A stretch of 17,581 bases of DNA from Hemicentrotus pulcherrimus (taxonomy: Eukaryota; Echinodermata; Echinoidea; Camarodonta; Strongylocentrotidae): positions 232,419-249,999 of the forward strand of contig BEXV01000144.1 in the NCBI GenBank assembly GCA_003118195.1, written 5' to 3'. Positions 1 to 9,697 of this stretch are shown here, in pieces (within the stretch, counting starts at the first letter, position 1; the number at the start of each line of letters is the position of its first letter). A program made the translations under genes and the position numbers. The notes beneath the pieces were generated by a model. That model searched no databases, was not told the origin of the DNA, and saw only the letters and a program-made list of their open reading frames with translations.

Positions 1-1160
1 ATGAATAACTTAGAACGCATGAAATGAATTGAGGCGAGGAAGAAAAAAAGAAATTATGAAATATAGTATCCCTCATTATTAAACCTAACATGCTATCTTT
101 ATCAGATGCAATGAAAATCCAGCTGTATTTTTCAACTTCATAGAATTTGAGGTCAAAACTAGGGCAAGACAAGTACTTCTATATCTCTGGAATTATATAA
201 ATTATCTGACATTTGGTAAACCCTTGTACAATAAGAATAATTCATCAATTTTAGGTATGGCTGAAAACCTCCCCACAAAATGCATGTATTCTGAGCCAAA
301 ATTAGCTTTATACATATGTATACGTAAATATTTCACATCCCATGTCAAGTATTCTGGATTTCTGCTCTCAATTTAATCTATTACAAATCACAAAGATGGA
401 AGCGGGCTGCCTCAAATTGCTTCCAACATCTTATTTTCTTAGCTCTCTACGGTGGTGAACGTAGGAGGGCAGCAAGGGAAATCACTGTTTGTTGAGGACA
501 AGCTTAAATTGCTTGTTTCGTGTTTGATCAAAGTCATCCTCTTCAGAATATAGATGGAGGTTTTTTCTTTGCGTATGGGAGTCCTGTGTGATTAGATGAA
601 ATGAAAGTTTGTCTTTTCGGACAATGCAAATCACTCTTTATTGGCATGATTTCTTTCTTTCTGCTTTAAATAATAACTGAGCGGAACTTCTTGGATAATG
701 ATTGTGGATTCAGCCAAAGGGAGAACAAATTGAAGGGTCAGATTTTCCCTAAAAGTCATAATATTTCTGTTTGAACATCTAATTTTCATAGAAATAATTT
801 TGTTTTGATGATGATTGAATGTTACATTGTAATCAAGTAACCTTTCTTTAATACCATTTTTTTTATAACTTTTATGATTTGAATCACCTGTATGACTCTG
901 TACTGTTAACACTATCTGCTTCATCAAAAACAGTTCATATTCCTCCCTAAGGTGTATGATAGAATACATTACCTGGTATGCAAAATACTTGCATCAGTGA
1001 AAATCAAAATTTGACAATGTGAACAGATCTCAGTTTAGATAAAAAGCATGTTTTAGCATTTTATATGCAATTTATCACTATTTAAACTAGTTTCTAAAAA
1101 ATATTGAATTGTGTTTAGTGATCCATTGCTTCTTTTTATTCCTCTTTTGCGTACCAATAG
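1..1160 (+). other. Upstream intron of the Meis-type gene (partial)
   Basis: AT-rich non-coding sequence ending in a pyrimidine-rich stretch (about 1121-1149) and an AG at 1159-1160 that serves as the acceptor of the first exon. No exon of the upstream MEIS domain (HM/PBC-interaction part) is recognisable here, so that part must lie further 5'. The 112-codon reverse reading frame at 631-969 has no recognisable domain and ordinary AT-rich composition, and is taken as chance. The stretch is assigned to intron because exon A begins in mid-codon. Confidence 0.75.
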
Positions 1161-1309
1161 ATGGAGGATTAGAGAACAGTCTTGGCTCAGGAGATGGAAC
1201 AGGGGAGGATGATGATGATGACAGATTAGCCAAGAGACAGAAGAAGAGAGGCATCTTTCCCAAGTCAGCTACCAATATCATGAGGGCGTGGCTATTCCAG
1301 CATCTCACA
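1161..1309 (+). CDS. Meis: Meis/homothorax homeodomain exon A (acidic linker, basic arm, helix 1)
   Basis: Exon of a TALE-class homeobox transcription factor, a nuclear DNA-binding partner of PBX and HOX proteins. It is 149 nt: two bases completing a codon (G/AT, Asp if the previous exon ends in G) plus 49 codons. The peptide starts [15 protein letters not shown], runs through DDDDD, then gives the basic arm [11 protein letters not shown] and helix 1 up to [10 protein letters not shown]. Acceptor: AATAG/ATGG at 1160/1161. Donor: ACA/gtgagt at 1309/1310, phase 0. The acidic run just before KKRGIFPK is typical of Meis/Hth rather than of PKNOX/Prep or TGIF. Meis proteins I recall mostly have Val where this one has Ser (FPKSATN). 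Read-through past the donor stays open for 22 codons to a TGA at 1376-1378, which would cut the homeodomain after helix 1. The exact 5' boundary is the least certain part. Confidence 0.95.
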
Positions 1310-1374
1310 GTGAGTAACCTCCTCTTACTTTTTAGTCTCATTAGTGTTAAGCCTTGCTTTAATGCATTTTACAG

Positions 1375-1542
1375 ATGATATGTCAGGAAAGCTTCAGTGA
1401 ATCAAAAGTCTGTATTGTTTGTAAAGAGACCAAACACTATGAGGGCATGGCTATTCCAGCATTTCAAAGTGAGTGGTTTCTATCTCTCTTCAGCCTAATT
1501 AGCACCTTCTTTAAGTGGTTTACTGCATTGGTGCTATGACAG
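1375..1542 (+). pseudogene. Tandem partial duplicate of exon A with its donor and intron start
   Basis: The segment 1439-1474 matches 1280-1315 (end of exon A plus its GTGAGT donor) at 33 of 36 bases. It would encode [10 protein letters not shown] where exon A has [10 protein letters not shown], followed by an intact donor (AAA/gtgagt at 1468/1469). Weaker similarity continues both ways. Upstream, the GATGAT...CAAAAG and TATTG...AAAGAGACC stretches align with the acidic and GIFPK part of exon A with small gaps. Downstream, the CCTAATTAGC...GACAG stretch aligns with the start of intron A-B. The copy begins directly after the original's ttttacag (1368-1374), so the two form a head-to-tail tandem of about 168 bp. 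From the acceptor-like AG at 1374 the MRAWLF frame meets TGA at 1376-1378, and the phase of exon A meets TGA at 1398-1400, so it cannot substitute in frame for exon A through that site. Most likely a decaying duplicate; use as a cryptic exon is possible. Confidence 0.8.
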
Positions 1543-1716
1543 GCTTGACCAGTGCATTATACTGGTATTTTGCAAGAGAAACATCAACTAGCCTTGAATG
1601 TAAATCTTCTATGTCTATAAAGCCATCATTGGAAAGGCTGTTCCAACTTTTCGGTTCATATTCTCATCTTTATAAAATGAGTAGATTTTGCATTTAGTAA
1701 TGCATTTTTTCGACAG
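1543..1716 (+). repeat. Possible third, strongly diverged copy of the exon A unit
   Basis: Length (174 bp) and position continue the tandem array. GGCTGTTCCAAC (1636-1647) corresponds to GGCTATTCCAGC in copies one and two. TCTATGTCTATAAAG before it resembles TGTATTGTTTGTAAAG in copy two. The end (taatgcattttttcgacag) resembles the end of the first unit (taatgcattttacag). The donor position is lost. The match is by eye and gapped, so this is a tentative call. Confidence 0.4.
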
Positions 1717-1719
1717 AAC

Positions 1720-1824
1720 ATATCGTCCTTGTTTTCACGAAGTGACGGTAGTAAGGAAAATCGTAACGCAAAGTGAATGCAATTTTTTTCCACTACCGTC
1801 ACTTCGTGAAAACAGGGACGATAT
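1720..1824. repeat. Near-perfect 33-bp foldback (MITE-like or hairpin precursor)
   Basis: The left arm 1720-1752 (atatcgtcc...gacggtagt) is the reverse complement of 1792-1824 with a single difference at the tenth base; in the sense transcript that position would be a G-U wobble. The loop of 39 nt contains ggaaaa and ttttttcc, which could lengthen the stem after a short bulge. No convincing target-site duplication is visible. It lies four bases after the exon-copy array. A miniature inverted-repeat element is most likely; a small-RNA hairpin is the alternative. Confidence 0.8.
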
Positions 1825-2289
1825 TAGCAATCCCTTTTCCTCTGATGTTGCAATATATTGACATAGAATGTAACAATCGGCTGTTGTATGTTATTCTCAT
1901 TTTCCAAATTTTTAAAGAATCTGAAGCGGTACTTGTGATCCCATTCTCAAAATTCTTTGACCCAATTCCATTTTCAGAGGGGTATGAAAAATTACATTGT
2001 CCTTGCCACGTACAGACCACAATTCTCCTATGGTTATAATATATGTAGTTTGAAAGGGCAGCATTCTTTATCGTGTACATGAACTCCCTTTGAAAGGCTA
2101 TGTTGATCATAAAGAGGGGAATTGCAGTAGCGAGTTTGCTGGCATTGGTAACCACGCAACACATTAGCATTAGGAGCCTCGACGACGATGAATTGAAAAG
2201 GAATAGTTAACTAAGGGTTGTTCATTCTCAAGTCGTCTGCATTGTTGTTTATCATGAGCATGCTAGCTCACCCTCTCTCAACTCCTGCT

Positions 2290-2800
2290 CTGCTCAGCCA
2301 GCCAGCCATTCTCTTTGGAGTTTGTTGCTATCGACTGGATTCGCAACCCATAAATCATCCCGTCGGTAATAATTGAAACGCTGGGTCGGTTGGCAGGTAG
2401 GGTAAACACAGTGAAATGGTACGTCCAATAGGATCAGACTTCCAGGCACCAGCCGTGGCAGGCCCTGCAAAAGCACACGCTCATTTTGTTTTCATGGGAT
2501 CCTTTCCATTTTTTCCCCCTCTTCCCTTTCCTCATCATCATCCCCTTCTTCGACCATCATCTTTCCCCGCCTCTCTCCCCCTTCTGTCAATGATTCGTGA
2601 ATACGGGCTCTGGGAAGCATCTCACCGTGACTTTGCGCACCGAGCGGCTTCCCCGTCCACGTCGGCCCCGTGCGAATGCATTCCCGGTCGAAATTAATGC
2701 GCATACGATGTCGTCCTGTCGTGGGCTTGCCCGCGAGTCTATTAACGAGCGTGCAGAAAGTATTGTGGGGTGTGATTGTTGTTAAGCTGGGAGGTGTAGG
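2290..2800. promoter_or_regulatory. CpG-rich intronic island, candidate enhancer, with a PBX-MEIS-like site
   Basis: Against AT-rich surroundings this stretch is visibly richer in GC and CpG (for example around 2585-2760: ttcgtgaatacggg, gcgcaccgagcgg, cccgcgagtc). CTGTCAATGA at 2584-2593 matches the reverse complement of the PBX-MEIS composite site TGATTGACAG at 9 of 10 bases. Short overlapping reading frames on both strands have no domain and are attributed to composition. Such blocks in Meis introns are often conserved enhancers; here that is inference from composition and one motif. Confidence 0.4.
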
Positions 2801-3429
2801 ATTTTGATGTATCTGCATGCGTCTCCATGACAGGGTTCTGACAAGGGGGAATCGTGAGATGAGGCCGGGTCACCGGAAGAAGTAACCATAATTTCCCAAA
2901 ATAATCATGCCAGTGATCAAAACAGTGCTGCAATCTCCAAGAAGTTCATGATTTGTGTCAAAATAGAATGGTGTAATTTACTGCTTGTGAATGATATCAA
3001 TTGGCTAACACTTTTTCTCCATCTCTATCTTCATATCTCTCCGTTTTTCTTTTATTTTCTCTTTAATAGAATAGGAACATCCAAATGGAGTTTAACAAGA
3101 AAGCATAACCATTTAATTTCTTATCAAATAATTCAAGTAGAAAGCACTGATTACATTTGCTACAAACCAAAATGATTAAACATTGTTTTTAAATGAATAT
3201 GAAACAAAGAAAAAACAAAATATTGTGGAAAGGAGTGCTCTAAATTTCCAAGGGACCTCCGATTCACAACACAGGAAAAAATGTTGAAATATGAAGGAAA
3301 TGCTGAGAAGATATCTCAATTCCCTTGCATCCAGAGGTCACTCACATTTATTTTTTTTGGATTGTAACCAAAAACATTTCCCCCCTCCAATAATTTTTAT
3401 TTTGCCTTAGTTTCGTGTCTATAATTTTA

Positions 3430-3442
3430 CTCTCTCTCTCTT

Positions 3443-3475
<33 letters not shown>

Positions 3476-3483
3476 TTCTCTCT
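3430..3483 (+). repeat. CT microsatellite
   Basis: Almost pure (TC)n with a few T interruptions, pyrimidines on the gene's sense strand. Confidence 0.95.
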
Positions 3484-3784
3484 GATTGTTTATTTCTCTT
3501 TCACTTTGTTTTTCCTCTTTACCTTCTTTATAATTCTTTTGTGAGTATGTTTTGCTCCAACTATATTATTTTTGTTGGTATTCAGTACCCTCTAGTATAT
3601 ACATGCATATATTTTTTTCTTAAAAGCACTTAATTCCACTGTATTTCTCTCCTGCCAAAACTTGTTCATCTCTCTTCCTGTTTTTAACTACTTCTTTCTC
3701 TCTTAACATTATATGTCTTTCTGTTTGTCTCTTTGTGTCTGTCTGTTTCTGCATCTCACTCTGTCCTTCCCTCGCTCCGTCATT

Positions 3785-3834
3785 CCCCCCCCCCTCTCTC
3801 TCTCTCTCTCCCTTGCTCTCTCCCTCTCTCTCTT
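3785..3834 (+). repeat. Poly-C run and CT microsatellite
   Basis: Ten C residues (3785-3794) followed by (TC)n with interruptions. It lies in a wider T/C-rich stretch (about 3640-3960) that produces spurious Ser/Leu-rich and Arg/Glu-rich reading frames on the two strands. Confidence 0.95.
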
Positions 3835-3982
3835 TGTTTTATCTATCTTTCTTCCTATCACACATTTGATATCTGGGCATGTCTCTGTCTGATAGCGCAC
3901 CTAGTTTCACGAGTGACCTCCTTTTTTTCTTCATCCCTGCAATTCTACTGCTTCCTCTAATCCTGCGTCTTGCCTTGCTCTC

Positions 3983-4014
3983 GGAACCTCTTTGAACCTC
4001 TTTGGAACCTCTTT
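3983..4014 (+). repeat. Short tandem repeat of GAACCTCTTT
   Basis: Three consecutive copies of gaacctcttt with one-base spacing differences. No further function is apparent. Confidence 0.85.
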
Positions 4015-5083
4015 ACGTCTTGCAAACTTCTCCAGGAGAAATAGAGTGCAACCACAAGACATCCACAAAAATAATAGAGTTGAGAAAAAGTTCATCACCT
4101 AATAAATGTGTGGTGATTATTTTTTACCACTTTTATTCAGATCGTAATCATTTTCAGATTTGAATTCAAGAACTCTTTTTCTCTCAATCCTGTCTTTCCT
4201 TTCTCCTTTTTTGTGGTATTGAAAATTCACCTGTAGTGCTCTGAATCTATTTCCTTTGTCACTTACGTCAAGATGATAATCATTCATGCTTTTATGTTTC
4301 CAGCCTAATTGTGCTGTATTTTTATGAAGTCCCTGCAGAGGATGAATATTCTAAAAACAAACGAAGAAAGTTTCCTATGTAAATATCTTGAGGCTAATAG
4401 CTGGGAGATGGTTATCAAAACTGATTTCATTTCCTGTTCCATTTTTATGTTACTCTATGGGTTCCATTTGGAGAGTACTGAAAATTTAATGTCCGGATAT
4501 GTCTGCGTATTAGAAAGTAATTATGAATAGTACCAGCTAGGTGTTATTCATAAAAATTACATCATGCACACCTTCTTTCCCTTTCATCATTTGTTTAATT
4601 CTCATTTTTGATGATGCTTAAAACAATGAAAATTTGGTCTTATCAAGTCATAATTTCAAAGAATTCATTGTGTTAATTTCAACCTGCTGGGAAAATATCT
4701 GTATTACCAGTTAGGATTATATTTTACTGGAACTTGCTAATTTTCATCCATTTTGCTGCGATACAGTCTTTTATATACATGTGAAAGGTGTTCTTTGAAA
4801 GTATAGTATTGATTAGATATTTCTCACTTGTTCAATGCTGATCGTGCCATACTGATAAGACAAATACTGATTATTATTATTCTTCATTAGATGTGTCTCA
4901 TTTGTTTGAATTTAATCATGCCATGTAAACACTATCTCAGCAAACAGAGACAGATAGTCAGACAGATGAATGCATAGAGTGGATTAATAGATTAAGGGAG
5001 GGGAGGAAGGAGTTAACACTGAAGTGATGAAATGAGATGGATATTTTTAGTTCAATTCTCTTTTTTGCTTTGTCTCCTTGCAG

Positions 5084-5160
5084 CATCCGTACCCTTCAGA
5101 GGAACAGAAGAAACAGCTTGCTCAAGATACAGGTCTCACCATCCTCCAAGTCAATAACTG
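5084..5160 (+). CDS. Meis: Meis/homothorax homeodomain exon B (TALE loop, helix 2, start of helix 3)
   Basis: A 77-nt exon with 25 codons plus TG of a split Trp codon. The peptide begins [17 protein letters not shown] and continues [12 protein letters not shown] contains the Pro-Tyr-Pro of the three-amino-acid loop extension that defines TALE homeodomains; the rest is helix 2 and the turn into helix 3. Acceptor: cttgcag at 5077-5083, preceded by a strong T/C tract. Donor: AACTG/gtatgt at 5160/5161. It joins exon A at phase 0 and exon C inside TG/G (Trp of WF.N), the junction position I know from vertebrate Meis genes. The reading is unambiguous, but exon B alone does not separate Meis from close TALE relatives. 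Confidence 0.97.
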
Positions 5161-5207
5161 GTATGTCTTTTCTCTTTTTTCTATTACATAACATAGTCAT
5201 ATAAAGC

Positions 5208-5238
5208 AGTGGCAAGACATTGATCTATATTTGCCACT
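5208..5238. repeat. Short inverted repeat close to the exon B donor
   Basis: AGTGGCAA (5208-5215) and TTGCCACT (5231-5238) are perfect 8-bp complements with a 15-nt loop, 48 nt inside intron B-C. A similar pairing (CAGTGG...CCACTG) occurs around 5864-5892. Any effect on splicing is speculative. Confidence 0.5.
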
Positions 5239-6439
5239 CTCCTCCCAGGAATTGTTTGAATGCAGCTGTGAGCATCGACATAGTTAGCTTAGTAGAGCAG
5301 GGGTAATAATGGAGTGCCTTGAGCACCTTGCGTGGAAGATAGGTGCACTTTAGAAGATCCAATATTACTATTATTATCATTATTATTGTTATCAAGAAAT
5401 TAACTCAGGACTGATTCAAGACTGATGTTCTTAGTTATTTTGCCTCCAGAAATTTGGTATTAATTATAAAAAGGTAAAAATCATGTTTGCACATTTCAAT
5501 ACCAGGTAGGCAATGTTCTCTGCTAAATACGATTGGGAACTGCATTTATGTTTTTTAATTAAGTTGATAATGCTGTGAAGACTGGAGAGAATATCATAAA
5601 TACTAGTGTAGGCCTATATGTGCAGTAGACTGAAAGTAAATGTATTCTGAATAAAAAAAGTGTTTTTATTAATTCAGAGAAAATGCCTTTATTTTCAAAA
5701 TAAGGTCTACTGTCGGAAACCAATTTTTATAAGCATTTGTTATGGTTCTATAGGCAGCAAAAGGTGTATAGACACAACAGAAAGCGTGTCGTCATCTGTC
5801 ATTTAAGAAAACTGAAATAGATCATAACCAGCCGCCAATTCATCGACAGATTTGCCTTGTCTGCAGTGGTGTCTCCCGTCTATTGCCACTGATCTAAGAA
5901 TAGCAAATTTGGCCCACGGCAAATATTTTATATTTTTTAGAACCATTTTTGTGGTTTTTTATTTCCCCTGGTGAGGAGGCACCACAAATATGCCTAGGAG
6001 GCAGAAAGCCTACCCCGTCACCTATTATCCTCCTCCCCCTTCCTTCTACAAATGCTCCTCATTCACCCGAGGCGCAAGACCGTCTCATTTTTAAAAAATC
6101 CATTTGAACAATCCTGGGGATAGGAGTATAAAAAGTAACATTAGAGGTACAATACAAAGAATTAGCCTAATTTTGAACAATTATTGTGACACAAAACATA
6201 CGGGATGGGGAGGCCTAACCAGGGATGCATCACCATGGCAACGCATGCAAAAGGATACCCCAAAGAAGTAGGAGGCGGGTTAATAGGATACTCCTACTTA
6301 ATTAAACTCTCTCTCTCGATCGGCACTCTACCCATAGAACTGCACCCATCCGCTTTGCCTAAAATATAGTTTCCTGTAGTGGTACATCAGCCATGGAGTA
6401 AATACTCTCTGTTTTCTTCTCCCCATCCTCCTCATCTCT

Positions 6440-6800
6440 ATCTCCTACTGCTACATGGCTAGTAACACAGCTAGCTCCAGCAGAACAGCCAAGCCAAGCC
6501 AGGCTAGCCAGCCAGGCAGGCAGGCAGGCAGGCATACAGCTGTGAGCTGGAGCCGGTTGAGCAAGCCACAATACCGCCTCAAAATTAGCTGGCTCAGTCA
6601 ATGAGAAGATGCGGGCTGGTCGGTCCGAGTTGGAAGAGGAGGATGAGGATGAGGGTTGGTAGCAGGAGATGGATCGCCGTGGGTAACAAGCTGCTAGTAA
6701 CGTGACACAGACCCGGGCAGGGTTGGCCTTTATGTCAGGGGAGAGAGGCTCGGCGGGATTGGATATCATACAGGCTCCGGGGCTCAAATGATTCTTTCTA
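6440..6800. promoter_or_regulatory. GC-rich intronic island with a GGCA microsatellite
   Basis: The block is clearly GC-richer than its flanks. It holds overlapping AGCCAAGCC/CAGGCTAGCCAGCC words and a (GGCA)n run at about 6511-6534. A 149-codon reverse-strand reading frame (6359-6808) crosses it; its product is low-complexity (poly-Ser, Ala/Trp/Leu repeats from the GGCA run) with no domain, so I treat it as a composition effect. A regulatory island is possible; an antisense exon cannot be excluded. Confidence 0.3.
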
Positions 6801-7133
6801 TCATTCAAACTTTTCTATCAATATTTCTACCGCTGTCATCTCTCTGCCAAATCCCTTCCCTTTTTTATTTTACTCTCGTCTAGAATATGTCCACCATTCC
6901 CTTGTGAAACCAAAGCAAACTATTACTAGTTACAATGTAAATGAAGGACACATAATGGTCTTAAGAAATAGGTTTTCATTTCTTTGGTGAACCAATTTTC
7001 TTAATTAAAACTAAATACTTGACGTCATTCACAGGTTCCACTTCTGTCATTCAAGTTTAATCTTTGCCCGCATCCATATTTTTCATGTCATAGCCACAAG
7101 TCATTAATTAATATTGGAAGAAATAAATTTACT

Positions 7134-7493
7134 TTGAAACATGTTGACATGATTAAGATGTACAGTCAGATATATATCGGGACATCCCCTTTGTATGCTG
7201 GTAATTTCCTCTTATTCAATCAAGAATCTTTTTCCATGCATAGACCGATTTTAATGCATTATGACAATTTAAACAATATAGCAACGGTATTAATGAAAAA
7301 TAACACCAAACCTTTCTGGCAAAATTGGTATTTTGTGAATGGTTTTAATGTTACCCTTCATAAAGATTTAGACATGGGAGACATTTTTCTTTCATTTATT
7401 CAGCTTATGCCCTCTTTTTTTATTTTTCACTGTTTCTTCTTCAGGGAAAGAGTTATGGATTTTTTCAGGAAACATGAGACTTTCCTTAAATGA
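7134..7493 (+). mobile_element. Possible decayed non-LTR retrotransposon fragment
   Basis: An open frame of 119 codons with no coding context. Residues about 61-87 read KPFWQNWYFVNGFN, then a short gap to KDLDMGDIFLSFIQL. This spacing (F-W-x-N-W-Y, a Gly, then Asp-Leu, Gly-x-Phe-Leu-Ser-Phe) resembles a motif I know from the region C-terminal to the reverse transcriptase in some LINE-type proteins of aquatic animals. The rest is not alignable and no catalytic residues, poly-A tail or target-site duplication are visible. The resemblance may be chance in an AT-rich frame. Confidence 0.3.
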
Positions 7494-7589
7494 AGGTCAC
7501 TTCACTGTCTCCTTGTTTAGAGAATGGGAATAAAAAAGAACAAAAAGAAGCTGGATTTCTGGTGGTTTACTCTCTCCCTTCTCCTCTTA

Positions 7590-7800
7590 TGTGGCTATAG
7601 CCCCGCCTAGTTCCCCCTTAAGAGAGCCCTTGGGGGCGGGGTGCTATTTGATTCTTTCACATGCAATTCAATATCCGACACTCGAGAATGGTAGCTCATC
7701 ATGGAATCTTGCCCGTTACCTGACGAGATATCGCAATACAGCCATTTTGATTGAAGCGATTTAGCATTGCACATCATACCCCCTCCCCACCCAACAAACA
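7590..7800. promoter_or_regulatory. GC/CpG-richer intronic block with imperfect GC hairpin
   Basis: TAGCCCCGCC (7598-7607) faces GGCGGGGTGCTA (7635-7646) as an imperfect inverted repeat. CpG-containing sequence follows to about 7760 and includes TTTTGATTGAAGCGATTTAG with a PBX-type TGATTGA. The short reverse frame here has no domain. Regulatory role is inferred from composition only. Confidence 0.25.
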
Positions 7801-9530
7801 AGAATGGTTCCTTCTCGAAGATGCGTTTACATGTTTAAAGATGTTGATTCAATAGAAGCGTTGGTGGTACATCGGTGTAGTGGGGTGTGTGGACACAGTA
7901 TGTGATATTGATTGTGCATTAGAAATAATCAAAGATTATAAGTTATGATTACCTCTCTTTTTCATTTTCATGGACAAAAAAAAAAGTAGAAATACTTCTT
8001 CTTTAGATTTCAAGAACTTTAAGAGAAAGATTATACTGGAAGTTAGATTTCCCTGTTGCTGATCATATGTTTTGTTTTTGCGCTCACTTTATTTTCCTTT
8101 ATTTTTTATAAAAGATTTCCCTATAATTTTCCTCTTTTTTATAGCTCATCAAGGCTTCTATCCATCCCACCTACCATACTCTAAATCATTAAAATTGCCC
8201 CAATGACATAACACTTCGATATAATTTCTTGGCAAGAATTAATTATATGCAAGAAGTACTTAACATAGCTAGATGATAACTAGAGTACATGTGTAGGAGC
8301 AAATATCGTATGGAAACAGTGCAGCCATTTTATAGGAGATCTTCCCTCATCCATAATTCTATGCCATCTGCCTCATCTGCCTCTGTGAATCTTTAGATGG
8401 GGGAAAGATGAAATATTCAGGTCCGTTTGACTCATTCCTCCTGCACCGGAGCTATGCAAGCAGTGACTTAGCTGAATTTTGTTGCATTTAGAGTGGGGGT
8501 TGCTCTCATTTAACTCTCAAAATGTATAACTTATAGATTTGAATACAAACCATGGATCTGGATTTACACACTGAAACTGTCTCATTAAACTACAGTCAAA
8601 GGTATATAATTTTTGAATGTGTAATAGAACTCATTTCTAATTCCCATCTTGTAATCAGTAAAGCATGTAAATTTTGTTAATAGTTATTGATTTTTCTGAA
8701 TTTAGTGCAAAACTTGATTTGAAAATATAACCATTTTTATAAGACAGGTCCAATTTGTCTCTCTGCCTTACACGATAAATTGAGCGATAGAAGCAATATA
8801 GGCTAAAAAGTTTTCAGTGTCAATTTAGTTACATTTTGAGCTCATCAGACAAATATATTTCTGTTCACACCTATCAGATTTGATCGCTATCTTAACTTTG
8901 CGCTGGCTGGGTCTATGAGTAAGAGCACATGATCTCTGACTTAAGACATGCCACACTTCATGGTTAATCTGAATTATTGGGATCAAGTTATTTTGGTATC
9001 TAATGTTCTTCAAAATCTTAGGAAGTGGGGAATTATTACCTCGGAAATCTCTCATAATCGAGAAGACTTATGCCGTAAACTGTTTCATCTTCTCCATAAA
9101 ACCCTCTCAGAAGACAACTGTTGTAGAGACAAGAAATCAGGCTTTTTACATTGGTGAATATTTTGAAATCAGGAACAAATCATTTTCATTTAAGCAAGCC
9201 GATAGATTTCTAGTTCATTGAACTTGTAGGTTGTTTGTGACAGGGATTGGAAGGGATTAGTAAATCCACTCTTTGAGTAGTCATTGCTTTATAAATTGTC
9301 TCTGTGAAAGCATTTTCCAAGTGAAGATGACAGTAGTATAATACTTTGATGGGAGAAAATTATGTAGTCTGTATCGTGTTCTTGTTTTAAAAGCTAGAAA
9401 ATACGGGGAAATGGATTCGCTTGAATAGAGAAAGGAATTATTGGAACGGTCTTGTCAAGGTATAATTCAAGGGATGATAATGGCAATGTTTGTAAATTTT
9501 TATTCTACACCGTCTCTGAATATTTATTAG

Positions 9531-9563
<33 letters not shown>

Positions 9564-9602
9564 TCTCTTTTTCTCTCTCCATCTCCTCTCCCTCCCTCTC
9601 TT
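9531..9602 (+). repeat. CT microsatellite
   Basis: (CT)n from 9531 with interrupted CTTT and CTCC units further on. Confidence 0.95.
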
Positions 9603-9678
9603 CAAGCGATTATCATCATTACTAGCACTAGCTCTAGCTTGCTCTCATAAATATTTGTGATATTTTTGTTGGTGGTAG

Positions 9679-9697
9679 TGATGATGATGATGATGAT
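9679..9697 (+). repeat. TGA trinucleotide microsatellite
   Basis: Six consecutive TGA units in a GT/GA-rich stretch. It gives a Met-rich chance reading frame. Confidence 0.9.

Larger units (their letters stand above)
1310..5083 (+). other. Intron A-B
   Basis: A 3,774-bp intron from GTGAGT at 1310 to a good polypyrimidine tract and acceptor (cttgcag) ending at 5083. It interrupts the homeodomain between LT and HPYP at phase 0. Contents listed separately: one clear and one doubtful degraded copy of exon A, a foldback element, a CpG-rich island, CT microsatellites and a short tandem repeat. Stretches 1825-2290, 2800-3428 and 4015-5083 are AT-rich and hold no gene or repeat I can support. Confidence 0.85.

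Noticed and set aside
631..969. 112-codon reverse-strand reading frame
   Set aside because: AT-rich composition, no domain or motif, and a length expected by chance in this much intron.
1375..1468. In-frame mutually exclusive exon replacing exon A
   Set aside because: With the acceptor at 1374 the frame of exon A meets TGA at 1398-1400 and the MRAWLF frame meets TGA at 1376-1378; no alternative acceptor is convincing.
1799..2170. 123-codon reverse-strand frame starting in the foldback
   Set aside because: No domain; includes one arm of the inverted repeat; its length is within chance for six frames of this window.
6359..6808. 149-codon reverse-strand reading frame, the longest in the window
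   Set aside because: Low-complexity product produced by the GGCA and GA-rich repeats, no recognisable domain, and it ends inside AT-rich intron with no signs of exon borders.
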